Notes under the pieces: generated by a model
Databases searched by the model: none
Seen by the model: the letters and a program-made list of their open reading frames with translations, nothing else
What the model was told of the DNA's origin: nothing
Origin: Sulfolobales archaeon Acd1
GTDB taxonomy: Archaea > Thermoproteota > Thermoprotei_A > Sulfolobales > Sulfolobaceae
Assembly (NCBI GenBank): GCA_000389735.1
Contig: APJY01000001.1
Span: forward strand, 434,001-498,000
Reading direction: 5' to 3'
DNA length: 64,000 nt
Part shown: in pieces, positions 17,662 through 26,350 of the stretch
How the letters are laid out: each line of letters opens with the position of its first letter
Position numbering within the stretch: position 1 is the stretch's first letter
Position numbers and translations under genes: made by a program

Positions 17662-18393
17662 ATGAAGGTCAAGGAAATAATGAGCCCGAGGGTCATCAGC
17701 GTTCCCCCTCAAGCCAAGGTCATTGAGGCGATAGAGACCATGCTCCTGAGCAACATAAGGAGGCTCCTGGTGGAGGGAGGCATGATAGTCACCATGAGGG
17801 ATCTGGTTTACGCCTGGGAAAGGGTCAACGACTCTGTAGCTTCAGTGGCCACCAAGGATCTCCTCTTCGTCCACCCGGACGTGAGTGCCCTGGACGCTGC
17901 CAAGATAATGACCGCTAGAGGCGTTGGCTCGCTCTTGGTCGGGGACGGGATAAAAGCGGAGGGGATAGTTACTGAGAGGGACCTGCTGAAGGCTTTGAGC
18001 GTTAGCGAACAGATACCCGCGGGGGACGTAATGAACCCCGACCCACTGGTGGTCGAGATGGACGAGTTCCTGAGCGAGGTGGTGGAGCTCATGAAGGAGA
18101 GGTGGACCAGGCACGCCGTGGTGGTGAAGGACTCAAGGCCGATGGGGGTGATCTCAGTTAGGGACGTAGCGAGGGCAGTGAGCGCCGGGAGGAACCTGAG
18201 GAAGACAAGAGTAGACGAGTTCATGACTGTAAGGGTGCTGAGCGTTGAGCGAACGGAGCCGTTGGAGAAGGTCAGGGAATTGATGGCGGCGCAGAACGTA
18301 GGCTACGTGCCCATAACCGACAGGGACGGTACGCTAGTCGGTGGGATAGGGGAGAGGGACCTTCTCGCGGCGATAGTTATCAGCCTTTTCTGA
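17662..18393 (+). CDS. Four-CBS-domain protein
   Basis: A 243-residue protein made only of four CBS repeats (about 3-53, 63-116, 120-172 and 186-240). MKVKEIMSPRVISV begins the first; TERDLLKAL and GERDLLAAI close the second and fourth with the usual aspartate. Such tandem Bateman modules sense AMP/ADP/ATP or SAM. The first repeat is short, with a missing loop (RRLLVEGGMIVTMRD), so its ligand site may be lost. The gene overlaps the end of the convergent vWA gene by 14 bases. Confidence 0.88.
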   Translation: MKVKEIMSPRVISVPPQAKVIEAIETMLLSNIRRLLVEGGMIVTMRDLVYAWERVNDSVASVATKDLLFVHPDVSALDAAKIMTARGVGSLLVGDGIKAEGIVTERDLLKALSVSEQIPAGDVMNPDPLVVEMDEFLSEVVELMKERWTRHAVVVKDSRPMGVISVRDVARAVSAGRNLRKTRVDEFMTVRVLSVERTEPLEKVRELMAAQNVGYVPITDRDGTLVGGIGERDLLAAIVISLF

Positions 18394-19474
18394 GGACTCT
18401 TGTGGTCTCGGCTAGCAGATCCTTGTTGTCCGTCCCTGACGACAGCTTGCGGGTGACCGCTATCAGGTCCTCCCTCTTGGTCTTGGCGGCCAGCTCTGCA
18501 AGGCTTTTCAGCACCTCCGTGGCCTCCTTCGAGCCCTCCTCCAGTTTCTTGGCGTAAAGCTTAAGCAAATAGTAATACTTCACCTCGTCCTCCACACTCT
18601 GATCCACGGAGGAGTCCACGGCGCCCTCCGGCCCCCTGTTGAAGGTTAGAGGTATGTTGAAGACCTTCTCCGATTTATCGACCGGGTCGACGTAAGTGGC
18701 GGTGAAGTAAACCGTCGACGCGAGCTCTCCGGGAGGCACGGTTAGGTACCCGTATACGTTCACCACGTCCGACACTATGGGCACGACCACGGGGTTTCCG
18801 GAATAGTTGAGGATTTCCGAACCGCTTGGGAAGGCCACCCTGAGGTTGTAGGCGGCCACCCTCTCGATCTTCTCGCCCTCGAATATGGACGGCAGGGTCT
18901 TCACGTCTGTCGCGTGGTAGAACCTCCCGTTACCCAAGTCGGCGAGCTTCTTCATGATGACCTCGTTGTAATCGTTGCCTATGCCTATCGATATAATCTG
19001 GACGTTGGACGGGACCTTGAGGTTGTCGTAATCGCTCGGCTTCCTTTTGTCAGTCGGCTTCCCGTCGGAAAGGATGACGAGCCTGACGGGGGAATCCACC
19101 TTGGCCAGGTAGTCGAGGAGCTTTGACAAGGCCTTGTAAAGGTTAGTTGTACCCCCGTAGTGAACGGGGAAGTTGTAACTCGTAACCCCTCCTGTAACGC
19201 CCTCGTAGACCTTGGTCAGATCGTTGGAGAAGTAATAGACCTCGAACAGGTTGCCCATGGGTATCTCGAGTATCAGCTTCTGCATCGCGGAGATGGCGGT
19301 TCCTAACTTGCTCTCCTTCTTCATGGAGGGGCTGTTGTCTATAAGGAACACGTACTTAACCCTCTGCGGGCTGACGTAAGTGTCAGGGACTACCCTCAGG
19401 ATGACGGCGACCTGGGTGGGCTTGTTGACGTAAGCCAACGATCTGGACGCTCTGACCTTCAACAGTACGCCCAT
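18380..19474 (-). CDS. von Willebrand factor A domain protein, second vWA protein next to arnAB
   Basis: A beta-sandwich N-terminal region is followed by a vWA domain whose MIDAS motif is DNSPSM, with GGTTNLY and LSDGKPTD downstream, then an Ig-like segment and a helical tail ending VTRKLSSGT...ETTRVLRKG. The architecture is that of ArnB. I start at ATG 19474 because TATA-like GGTTAAATAC (19501-19512) lies about 32 bases upstream; the longer frame to 19582 would run through this promoter and into that of arnA. The tail has two T-R-x-L motifs like those repeated in ArnB, possible phosphothreonine ligands for the FHA protein. A role in motility signalling is inferred from the neighbours. Confidence 0.85.
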   Translation of the reverse strand: MGVLLKVRASRSLAYVNKPTQVAVILRVVPDTYVSPQRVKYVFLIDNSPSMKKESKLGTAISAMQKLILEIPMGNLFEVYYFSNDLTKVYEGVTGGVTSYNFPVHYGGTTNLYKALSKLLDYLAKVDSPVRLVILSDGKPTDKRKPSDYDNLKVPSNVQIISIGIGNDYNEVIMKKLADLGNGRFYHATDVKTLPSIFEGEKIERVAAYNLRVAFPSGSEILNYSGNPVVVPIVSDVVNVYGYLTVPPGELASTVYFTATYVDPVDKSEKVFNIPLTFNRGPEGAVDSSVDQSVEDEVKYYYLLKLYAKKLEEGSKEATEVLKSLAELAAKTKREDLIAVTRKLSSGTDNKDLLAETTRVLRKG

Positions 19475-19500
19475 GTATACCCAGTGGTCGTTGTTTGGGA

Positions 19501-19512
19501 CGGTATTTAACC
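19501..19512 (-). promoter_or_regulatory. TATA box of the second vWA gene
   Basis: On the minus strand GGTTAAATACCG is centred about 32 bases before ATG 19474. It fixes the start of that gene. Confidence 0.5.
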
Positions 19513-19583
19513 GTAAAACGAGTGTATTGGCTGAAAGAACCCGATAATGGCAACGAATCGTTATGAAGGTAGTACAGGACACA

Positions 19584-19595
19584 AGATATTTTATG
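19584..19595 (+). promoter_or_regulatory. TATA box of arnA
   Basis: AGATATTTTATG is centred 26 bases before GTG 19616, which therefore lies at the expected transcription start (leaderless mRNA). Confidence 0.55.
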
Positions 19596-19615
19596 TGGTA
19601 ATACTAACTCCCGGC

Positions 19616-20227
19616 GTGCCCTGGAAGTGTCCCGTATGCGGTTATGAGAACCCCGACGACGCAGAATACTGCCTTAAGTGCGGCACCAGCAGGCAGAGCG
19701 TGAGTCATATCCAACAAGCGTCGGTGAACCCGCCTCAGGAAGCGGTGGGACAGGCGGAAACACAAGTTGAGCAACAACAAGTAACTGTTCAGGAAGCGCC
19801 CCAGCCCCAGGCGGTATCAGCCCCTCCTGTGCCTCAGGCTGAACCAACGCCTTCTCAGCCCCAAGCCGTGGAGGTCCAACAGGGAAGCCAAGCCGCTAAG
19901 GGTAAGTATTACCTTCAGTTCATCCAGACTCCGGCTCATCAGCTGAATAACATTAAGGTCCCGCTCGACTTCGAGACGTTCACCAACATATCGGTGGGTA
20001 GGTCTCCCGAGAACGTCATAGTTGTCCCAGACCCGGAGGTGTCGAGGAGGCACGCTGTGTTATCACTCGAGAACGGGGAGTTATACATAGAGGACCTGAA
20101 CAGCACTAACGGGACGTACGTATACGACGGGAAGCTCTTCCAGCCCGTTAAGGGCAAGCAGAAGCTCAACCTGCCGGCGGTAGTTAAGCTCGGCAACCAG
20201 ACGGTCGTGAAGCTGTCAAGGGAGTAA
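19616..20227 (+). CDS. arnA: ArnA-like zinc-ribbon and FHA-domain regulator
   Basis: An N-terminal zinc ribbon (Cys 5, 8, 19, 22 from GTG 19616) is joined by a Pro/Gln-rich linker (about 30-95) to a C-terminal FHA domain with GRS near 128, SRRH at 143-146 and NSTNGT at 162-167, the phosphothreonine-binding residues. This is the architecture of ArnA, which with ArnB represses archaellum expression in Sulfolobus acidocaldarius, and the next gene is an ArnB-like vWA protein two bases away. GTG 19616 is preferred to the in-frame ATG at 19547 because the TATA box at 19584-19595 lies inside the extension. Expected partner: phosphorylated ArnB. Confidence 0.88.
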   Translation: MPWKCPVCGYENPDDAEYCLKCGTSRQSVSHIQQASVNPPQEAVGQAETQVEQQQVTVQEAPQPQAVSAPPVPQAEPTPSQPQAVEVQQGSQAAKGKYYLQFIQTPAHQLNNIKVPLDFETFTNISVGRSPENVIVVPDPEVSRRHAVLSLENGELYIEDLNSTNGTYVYDGKLFQPVKGKQKLNLPAVVKLGNQTVVKLSRE

Positions 20228-20229
20228 CA

Positions 20230-21375
20230 ATGACTATCTCCATGAAGGTCTTCGGGAGCCATAAGTACTCGTTTCAGTATCCCGCGAAGTACGTGTTCAA
20301 GATCGTGTTAGTCCCAGAGAAGGTGACGACCGCGAGGGACTTCCACTACGTCCTAATGGTCGACACCTCGGGTTCCATGGAGGGTTTCAAGATAGAGCTG
20401 GCCAGAAAGGGAGCGCTGGAGCTCCTGAACCGGATACCCGAAGGGAACAAGGTATCCGTACTGAGTTTCGGGGAACGGGTGAACCTTCTGGCGGAGGCAG
20501 TGAACCCCACTGATGCCAGTCAAGCGATACAGAACTTAACGGCGGAGGGGAGTACACCCTTCTACTCCGCTCTCCTGACGGCAATTTCGTTGATCAAGAA
20601 ATACGAGATGCCGAGCTACCTCATCCTCCTGACCGACGGGAACCCGACGGACGTCACAATCCTGGACGTCTACAAGGGCCTCGAGTTCCCGTCGAACGTG
20701 AAGGTCATAGCTTATGGAATAGGAGACGATTACAACGAGGTCCTCCTCAGGTTAGTTGCCGATAAGACCGGGGGGATATTCGAGCACGTCTCAGACGTCA
20801 ACGAGATAGTCAAGCTGTTGCCTAAGGCAGCCGTCACCAAGGTGGGAGCCCAAGACGTGACCGTGGACATAAAGTCGGAAGGCCAGGTGAAGCTTTTCAA
20901 CTTCGAGGGACCCCCGGTCAGGTTGAACGCCGTAGAAAGCGCGGTGACGATTTGGGGCGAGCTGACGTTACCCAGTAATTATTCTGGGAATATACTACAT
21001 GTGACAGTAACGTATTTCGACCCCGCTACCCAAACGCAACAGACAACGAGTCAGGTGCTCAGCGTTCAAGTCGCCTCCACAACGGAGCAATACAACGCGG
21101 GTATCGACAAGGACCTGGTGGCTGAGTACAACTACTACGTTCTTTTGGACAAGTACGGGAGGGATCTTAGCGCAACCAACCTTGGCGAGGCCACTAAGAC
21201 GCTCAACCAGTTGAGCCAGCTGGCACAGCAGACCAGGAGGCTGGACATGATGGAACAGACGAAGAGGCTTCAGAACTCCCTCGAACAAACCAGAAGGCTG
21301 GGAAGCGTGGAGGCAACCAAGAGGTTGGCCAAAGAAGTCCAGAGCGAAGTCACCAAGAAGCTCAGGTCAACATAA
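20230..21375 (+). CDS. arnB: ArnB-like vWA protein with threonine-repeat tail
   Basis: Residues about 38-200 are a vWA domain with a complete MIDAS (DTSGS at 45-49, the STP threonine near 109, TDG at 135-137); a beta-sandwich follows (about 205-285), then a long helical tail. The tail carries six T-K/R-x-L motifs at residues 322, 335, 344, 354, 363 and 375. In S. acidocaldarius ArnB is phosphorylated by ArnC/ArnD kinases and binds ArnA; these repeats are obvious candidate phosphosites for the adjacent FHA protein, though that is inference. The gene starts at ATG 20230, two bases after arnA, so it is co-translated. A T5 run at about 21408-21412 probably terminates the operon. Confidence 0.9.
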   Translation: MTISMKVFGSHKYSFQYPAKYVFKIVLVPEKVTTARDFHYVLMVDTSGSMEGFKIELARKGALELLNRIPEGNKVSVLSFGERVNLLAEAVNPTDASQAIQNLTAEGSTPFYSALLTAISLIKKYEMPSYLILLTDGNPTDVTILDVYKGLEFPSNVKVIAYGIGDDYNEVLLRLVADKTGGIFEHVSDVNEIVKLLPKAAVTKVGAQDVTVDIKSEGQVKLFNFEGPPVRLNAVESAVTIWGELTLPSNYSGNILHVTVTYFDPATQTQQTTSQVLSVQVASTTEQYNAGIDKDLVAEYNYYVLLDKYGRDLSATNLGEATKTLNQLSQLAQQTRRLDMMEQTKRLQNSLEQTRRLGSVEATKRLAKEVQSEVTKKLRST

Positions 21376-21426
21376 AGGCCGTCTATTGCCTTTCGCTACT
21401 GTCGCGCTTTTTCATTCCCACCCTCA

Positions 21427-22755
21427 TTAGCTCCTCTTCTCAGGTGCCTGACCCCTAGTCAGCCAGGAGGAGACCTTGTAAAGCGTTATTAGAGAGTAAA
21501 TCGAGAGGAGCCCCTGAATCCAGAGGAGGCCGAGGCTCACGACAGCCCCTTTCGGGTCCTCCCTCGCTTTAGGCAGGACTTGCACGACGAAACCCAAAGT
21601 CGCTAACGCCGTCAGAAGGTCAGCCACGAGCTTCAGTGCCCCAGCGAGGAGAAGGGTCGAGTCGTAGACGAAGTGTTTATGAACGAACACCGCGAACAGC
21701 CTGGGCTCGTTCGGTAATACCCCGGTTATCGCGAGGAGCTCCTTAATCCACTCCCTCACCAGCCAGAGGAATGGATCATTAAGGCTGATCAACATCTGGT
21801 GGTGATGAGGGTACATCAGCCCTAGGGCTGTGACTGACGCTCCGAGAATCGGGTACAGGACGGAAACCACTCCCGCGATGTAGTAGAGGAACCCCCTCCT
21901 GTAGTTGAGGCTCACTAGGTCCAGGAAGAGGTACAAGTAGCCCGACCTGGTCCACCTCAGGAGTTGCTTAATGGCGGTGATTAGCGAACTCGCCCCATAG
22001 GTCACGGCCTCCGCTGAGCTCAGGTAGGTTAGCTTCAGGCCAGCCCTGTGGGCCCTGGAGGTCAGCTCCTTGTCGTCGCCCACCACGATTAACCTCCCTA
22101 AGAGCTTCCTTGAGGAGAGCCCGGCGATTATCTCCCTCAACTTCACAGCCCTGTAGACCGAGAACTGACCGTTGAGTACGTAGACCTTACCTAGCATCGC
22201 GAAGGCCCTGTTGAGGACGTCGTTGTAGTAACCCAGGAAGTCCTGCGCCCTCGCCGTCAGGCTATCGCCTTTGTACATTATCCTCACCGTGAGCGCGTCG
22301 TAACCCGACTCTAGTACGGCCAAGGACTTCCAGTAGGTCTCGTCGGGCACCTCGGTGTCGCTGTCCACAAGGGCGACGTACTTCTCGTCCCTGAGCAACG
22401 AGACCCCGTACTCCAGGGCCCCTCTCTTCCCCGACCTCGGAACGCTGTGGAACTCAGCCCCGTGGGCTAACGCTATCGACCGATAAGGTTCGCTAACGCC
22501 GTCGCCCACCACTATAACCCTGTCGAACAGCCTCGTCAGCTTAACTATGACCCTCTCGAAGACTTTTTCGTCCTCCCCGTAAACCGGGACTACAGCTGCG
22601 GTCTTGAAGCCCTTCGCGGAAGGGCTCAGCGGGCTCACGTTAGTCAAGGGGTCAGAGTACCGGGACGAGAGCAGGAAAACGAGGGCGAGCTGAACGGCGA
22701 AAATCAGCGAGGTGAGGGAGAAAATGAGCTCGACCCAGTCGGGGATTTCCCTCAT
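21427..22755 (-). CDS. Membrane glycosyltransferase family 2
   Basis: One N-terminal membrane helix, a cytoplasmic GT-A domain (about 45-290) and four to five C-terminal helices. Processive GT2 residues are visible: the VGDG nucleotide region, VDSDTEVPDE (DxD), GDDKELTSRA (acceptor/base region) and QLLRWTRSG (QxxRW). It is related to cellulose, chitin and hyaluronan synthases and to EPS glycosyltransferases; the product, perhaps a cell-surface or exopolysaccharide chain, is not predictable. The longer frame starting at 22797 is rejected because a TATA box at 22781-22790 lies within it, about 31 bases before ATG 22755. Confidence 0.87.
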   Translation of the reverse strand: MREIPDWVELIFSLTSLIFAVQLALVFLLSSRYSDPLTNVSPLSPSAKGFKTAAVVPVYGEDEKVFERVIVKLTRLFDRVIVVGDGVSEPYRSIALAHGAEFHSVPRSGKRGALEYGVSLLRDEKYVALVDSDTEVPDETYWKSLAVLESGYDALTVRIMYKGDSLTARAQDFLGYYNDVLNRAFAMLGKVYVLNGQFSVYRAVKLREIIAGLSSRKLLGRLIVVGDDKELTSRAHRAGLKLTYLSSAEAVTYGASSLITAIKQLLRWTRSGYLYLFLDLVSLNYRRGFLYYIAGVVSVLYPILGASVTALGLMYPHHHQMLISLNDPFLWLVREWIKELLAITGVLPNEPRLFAVFVHKHFVYDSTLLLAGALKLVADLLTALATLGFVVQVLPKAREDPKGAVVSLGLLWIQGLLSIYSLITLYKVSSWLTRGQAPEKRS

Positions 22756-22780
22756 ATACGGAGAGTGCACTCCCTTAAGA

Positions 22781-22790
22781 TTATATAATA
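22781..22790 (-). promoter_or_regulatory. TATA box of the GT2 gene
   Basis: TATTATATAA on the minus strand, centred 31 bases before ATG 22755. Confidence 0.55.
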
Positions 22791-22901
22791 AAAGCATTAG
22801 TAAGTCCCAGCTCTTTCTCGAAGTTATCCGATGTCGTCTTTAGCCTTAAGGTGAGGCCTCTTGCTAAGGCTTAAAAAGTATAAGCCCGCTTTAAACCCTC
22901 G

Positions 22902-24146
22902 ATGCCTCAAACGCTCACGGAGAAGATCCTCAGCAGGGCCGCCGGTAGGCCCGTCACTCCAGGCGACGTCACGGAGATAAAGGTCGACAAGGTGGCGTTC
23001 CACGACCTGACGGGCTACCACGTGATCGAGGTAATGGAGAAGGTAGGATCGCTGAAAGTCTTCGACCCGGGAAGGCTGGTGATAGCCTTCGATCACCTGG
23101 CCCCTCCGCCCGATGTTAGGAGCGCCGAGATTCAGGGGATCATAAGGAAGTTCGTGAGAGAGCTCAGGCTCCCCAACTTCCACGACATCAACTACGGTAT
23201 CCTCCACCAGGTGTTGATAGAGAAGTACGTCAACCCAGGCGAGGTCTTGGTGGCTGCTGATAGCCACACCACTACTTCAGGCGCCGTGGGGGCCTTCGCC
23301 CAGGGGTTGGGAGCTAGCGACGTCGCCGCGGCTGTCATAACCGGGAGAACGTGGGTTCAGGTCCCTCAACCCTTCAAGGTGAAGCTCGTGGGGGAGCCGG
23401 GCAAGTGGATCAACGGGAAGGACGTCGCGTTGAAGATCCTGGGCGACTTCAAGGCAGACTACTTCAACGGCATGGCCCTGGAGGTCTTCGTCGAGAAGCC
23501 CTCCGCCTTCCCGATGGACTATAGGGCCACAGTGGCCAACATGGGGATAGAGATGAACGCTGACGCCCTCATGTTCGTGCCCGATTCGGAGACCGTGAGT
23601 TACATTAAGGCGATGAGGGGATACGAGCCCCCCGTCGTGACTCCCGACCCCGACGCGAAGTACGCCGACGAGTACACGATAGAGCTGAACAAGCTCGAGC
23701 CGTTGTTGGCGGCCCCGCACAGCGTGGACAATGTCAAGACCGTAGGGGAGCTCGAGGGAACCCCCGTGGATCAGGTGTTCATCGGCTCGTGTACTAACGG
23801 GAGGATAAGCGACTTCACAATGGCCGCTCAGATCCTGAAGGGCAAGAAGGTTAAGGCCAGGTGCATCGCTATCCCCGCGTCCTATAACCTCTTCGAGAAG
23901 CTCATGGAAATGGGAATCATTAAGGTTCTGGCCGACGCGGGCTGCATAATAACCTACGGCACCTGTGGCCCCTGCCTAGGCGGCCACTTCGGGATAGCTG
24001 GGCCCAACGAAACGATAGTCTCCACCAGCTCGAGGAACTTCAAGGGCAGGATGGGGAGCAACGAGAGCAAGGTCTACTTGGCGGGTCCAGCTGTAGCGGC
24101 CGCCTCAGCCCTGGAGGGTAAGATAGCTGACCCGAGGAGGTATTGA
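22902..24146 (+). CDS. leuC: 3-isopropylmalate dehydratase large subunit (LeuC/homoaconitase type)
   Basis: An aconitase-superfamily dehydratase, 414 residues as in the short archaeal LeuC type. The [4Fe-4S] ligands are Cys 297 (GSCTNGR), 355 and 358 (GTCGPC). ADSHTTTSG at 119-127 and the histidine of DHLAP are conserved active-site elements. With LeuD it isomerises 2- to 3-isopropylmalate in leucine synthesis; archaeal members may also act on homocitrate in the LysW lysine pathway, which cannot be excluded. A TATA element (CTTAAAAAGT, about 22871) sits 26 bases before ATG 22902. leuD follows after three bases. Confidence 0.92.
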   Translation: MPQTLTEKILSRAAGRPVTPGDVTEIKVDKVAFHDLTGYHVIEVMEKVGSLKVFDPGRLVIAFDHLAPPPDVRSAEIQGIIRKFVRELRLPNFHDINYGILHQVLIEKYVNPGEVLVAADSHTTTSGAVGAFAQGLGASDVAAAVITGRTWVQVPQPFKVKLVGEPGKWINGKDVALKILGDFKADYFNGMALEVFVEKPSAFPMDYRATVANMGIEMNADALMFVPDSETVSYIKAMRGYEPPVVTPDPDAKYADEYTIELNKLEPLLAAPHSVDNVKTVGELEGTPVDQVFIGSCTNGRISDFTMAAQILKGKKVKARCIAIPASYNLFEKLMEMGIIKVLADAGCIITYGTCGPCLGGHFGIAGPNETIVSTSSRNFKGRMGSNESKVYLAGPAVAAASALEGKIADPRRY

Positions 24147-24149
24147 GCC

Positions 24150-24638
24150 GTGAAGGTCGAGGGAAAGGTCCTCAAGTTCGGGGACAAGATAGACACCGAC
24201 ATCATAATACCGGCGAGGTACCTGAAGTACACAGACCCCGAGTACCTGGCGCAGCACGCCATGGAGCCTTTGGATCCCGAGTTCTACAAGAAGGCGAGGC
24301 AGGGAGTGATACTTGTGGCAGGGAAGGTCTTCGGAATGGGCTCAAGTAGGGAGCAGGCCGCCATAGCCTTGAAGGCGGCAGGCGTTAAGGCGGTGATAGC
24401 CGAGTCCTTCGCTAGGATATTCTACAGGAACGCGATAAACAACGGGCTTCCCGCCATAGTGTTACCGAACGCGACTAAGGAGATAAACGAGGGTGACTAC
24501 GTGGTGGTCGACGTCGAGACCGGGGAGATAGTGGTCAACGGCAGCAAGGTGCTCAAGGGGAAAGGGTTAACTGGAATGCCCCTGGAGATAGTTAAGAGCG
24601 GGGGACTGATTGAGTACCTCAAGAAGGCTAAGGTCTAA
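24150..24638 (+). CDS. leuD: 3-isopropylmalate dehydratase small subunit
   Basis: The swivelling domain that completes the active site of LeuC. The 162 residues carry the expected [15 protein letters not shown], the substrate-recognition loop after [18 protein letters not shown] near 66 and [16 protein letters not shown]. The start GTG 24150 is three bases after the leuC stop, so translation is coupled. A T-rich stretch just after the stop (24638-24655) may terminate the operon. The recognition loop, which separates isopropylmalate from homoaconitate specificity, was not decisive by eye. Confidence 0.93.
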   Translation: MKVEGKVLKFGDKIDTDIIIPARYLKYTDPEYLAQHAMEPLDPEFYKKARQGVILVAGKVFGMGSSREQAAIALKAAGVKAVIAESFARIFYRNAINNGLPAIVLPNATKEINEGDYVVVDVETGEIVVNGSKVLKGKGLTGMPLEIVKSGGLIEYLKKAKV

Positions 24639-24751
24639 CTTTTCCGATTTTGCTAACTGAAGGACTTAACGGTGTAGATTCTGGTTTTTAACGTGATGAG
24701 CGAGGATAGTTAGTGAACGTTATTAAACTTCCCTTTTTAATAAAATTGGAA

Positions 24752-25120
24752 ATGAGCGCCGAAATTGAATACCAGCCCTACAAGAAGGTAGTCGTTCATG
24801 AAGCGATAAAGTACTCGTTCGACGAGCTGGTGAGCGAGGTCCTCCTTCAAGCGAGGGCGCTCGGAGGGACTTCCGTGCCCAGCATAGGCTGGTGCGAGGG
24901 TGTGGCGTTCATAATCCAACAGTTCCCGCTCACGGAGGCTATAGTGGAGGAGATGTTGAGGGGAGTGGTGCACTACGCAGGAGTACTCTACGCGATAAAG
25001 GAGAACTACGAGCCCGAGGTGAGAACGCCCATGGGGATCGTGAGGCTCATAAACAGGTGCAACAACCCGAACTTCGTTAGACTCGCTAAGTTCCTTAAGG
25101 AGCTTGACGGATGGGGTTGA
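24752..25120 (+). CDS. Conserved hypothetical protein, 122 aa
   Basis: A small soluble protein, mainly helical, beginning MSAEIEYQPYKK. ATG 24752 is chosen over the upstream in-frame GTG 24713 because TATTAAACTT (24720-24729) is positioned 27 bases upstream, at the spacing of a leaderless promoter. Two cysteines (GWCEGV, NRCNN) and a conserved-looking GTSVPSIGWCEG segment are the only notable features. I do not recognise the family. It lies alone between leuD and an MFS gene. Confidence 0.68.
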   Translation: MSAEIEYQPYKKVVVHEAIKYSFDELVSEVLLQARALGGTSVPSIGWCEGVAFIIQQFPLTEAIVEEMLRGVVHYAGVLYAIKENYEPEVRTPMGIVRLINRCNNPNFVRLAKFLKELDGWG

Positions 25121-25174
25121 GTCTAGTCCGTTAGGGAAGCGTGTTTATTAGGCACCGAACTTTCCCCTTATTCC

Positions 25175-26350
25175 ATGTCCAGACTGAGCAGAGGGACCCT
25201 CGCCTTCTTCGCCGCCCTCATCGCCATGACCGTCTCGTTCAGGGCGACAAACAACATGATAGGCACTACTGTCCCGCTCGTCGCCAAATACGAGCTCGGC
25301 TTCTCAGCCGCTGAGGTGGGAACCCTCTCCGCGGTCTACATGCTGTCCAACCTCATAGTCAACTTCTTCGTGAACCCCAGGCTGTCTCCTCAAAAGGCCT
25401 ACAAGTTGTTCATTGTCTCCTCCTGGGCGAACGTTCTTCTCCTGCCGGTGTTCTATCTGGCCGACGCGATAACCCTTTGGCTAGCCTCCCTGGTAAGCGG
25501 GCTCGTGAACGCCTTACTCGTGCCAGTGCTCATGACCTACGCCTCCTCCGCCCCCGACAAGGAAAGGGCCCTGAACCTCTACAGCACCGCCCTATCTCTT
25601 AGTCTTATACTAGGACCGCTGTACGAGACCGTCCTCTTAACGAGGTTCGATTACTCCGAGGTCTTCCTCTTCTTCGTACCTGTGGCGTTAGTGTTGGCGA
25701 TCCTCTCCCCTAGGGTCAGAGTGGTGTCGCAAGCTCCTCACGGGAATAAGGTCAGCCGGAGGGCCCACCTGAGCAACCCCGGCTTGATATCGGCCATACT
25801 AGCCATAACCACTTATAACGTGCCTTTCGCTGCCATAACGACCTTCTCCGCGATACTGGCCCAGGAGAGGTTCCACGTGAACTCGTTCGTCGCCTACTCC
25901 GTCTACCTGCCCTTCTTCTTGGCCTCCTTCCTGACGAGGCTCTTCATGACCCTGAGACCGTTCGAAGATCTGAGGAGGCCCCTGGTGGTTTCCATAGTCA
26001 TCACGGCAGTTTCCTTGGTAGGCCAGACCTTAGCCCCCAACTACGCCGTTTTCCTAGCGTTTTACTTCCTTCTGGGGATCCCTCACGGCTCCGTGTTCCC
26101 CATGGCCACGGTGCTCATCGCTAGGGCCTCGAGCGTAGAGGAGAGGCTCGCCCTGAACTCCTACTTCATGGCCTACAACAACTTCCTGTTCATAGTAGTT
26201 CCTCCCGTGGCGGGTCTGCTTTCCGACTTCATCGGCCTCTCGGAGGCTTTCGCCTCCTTAGTGATAGTAGTGATCGCGTTTTCGCTTCCTCTGGCCAAGT
26301 ACATGAGGATGCCCTTCTTCACCTCCGCGTCCGAGCGGCGGCGAGGATAG
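25175..26350 (+). CDS. MFS transporter of unknown specificity
   Basis: Eleven to twelve hydrophobic segments over 391 residues, with an internal two-fold repeat and a basic cytoplasmic loop in the middle (SQAPHGNKVSRRAHL). The usual loop 2-3 signature is weak (NPRLSPQKAYK), so it belongs to a divergent MFS branch, perhaps a drug- or solute-efflux type. ATG 25175 follows a TTATTAGG element about 30 bases upstream. Its last 32 bases overlap a truncated EamA gene remnant on the other strand. Confidence 0.8.
   Translation: MSRLSRGTLAFFAALIAMTVSFRATNNMIGTTVPLVAKYELGFSAAEVGTLSAVYMLSNLIVNFFVNPRLSPQKAYKLFIVSSWANVLLLPVFYLADAITLWLASLVSGLVNALLVPVLMTYASSAPDKERALNLYSTALSLSLILGPLYETVLLTRFDYSEVFLFFVPVALVLAILSPRVRVVSQAPHGNKVSRRAHLSNPGLISAILAITTYNVPFAAITTFSAILAQERFHVNSFVAYSVYLPFFLASFLTRLFMTLRPFEDLRRPLVVSIVITAVSLVGQTLAPNYAVFLAFYFLLGIPHGSVFPMATVLIARASSVEERLALNSYFMAYNNFLFIVVPPVAGLLSDFIGLSEAFASLVIVVIAFSLPLAKYMRMPFFTSASERRRG

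Noticed and set aside
22756-22797. Longer start of the GT2 gene at 22797
   Set aside because: The TATA box lies within these codons, so transcription would start downstream of them.
24690-24712. GTGATGA resembling box C of a C/D sRNA
   Set aside because: No D or D' box follows at the required distance.
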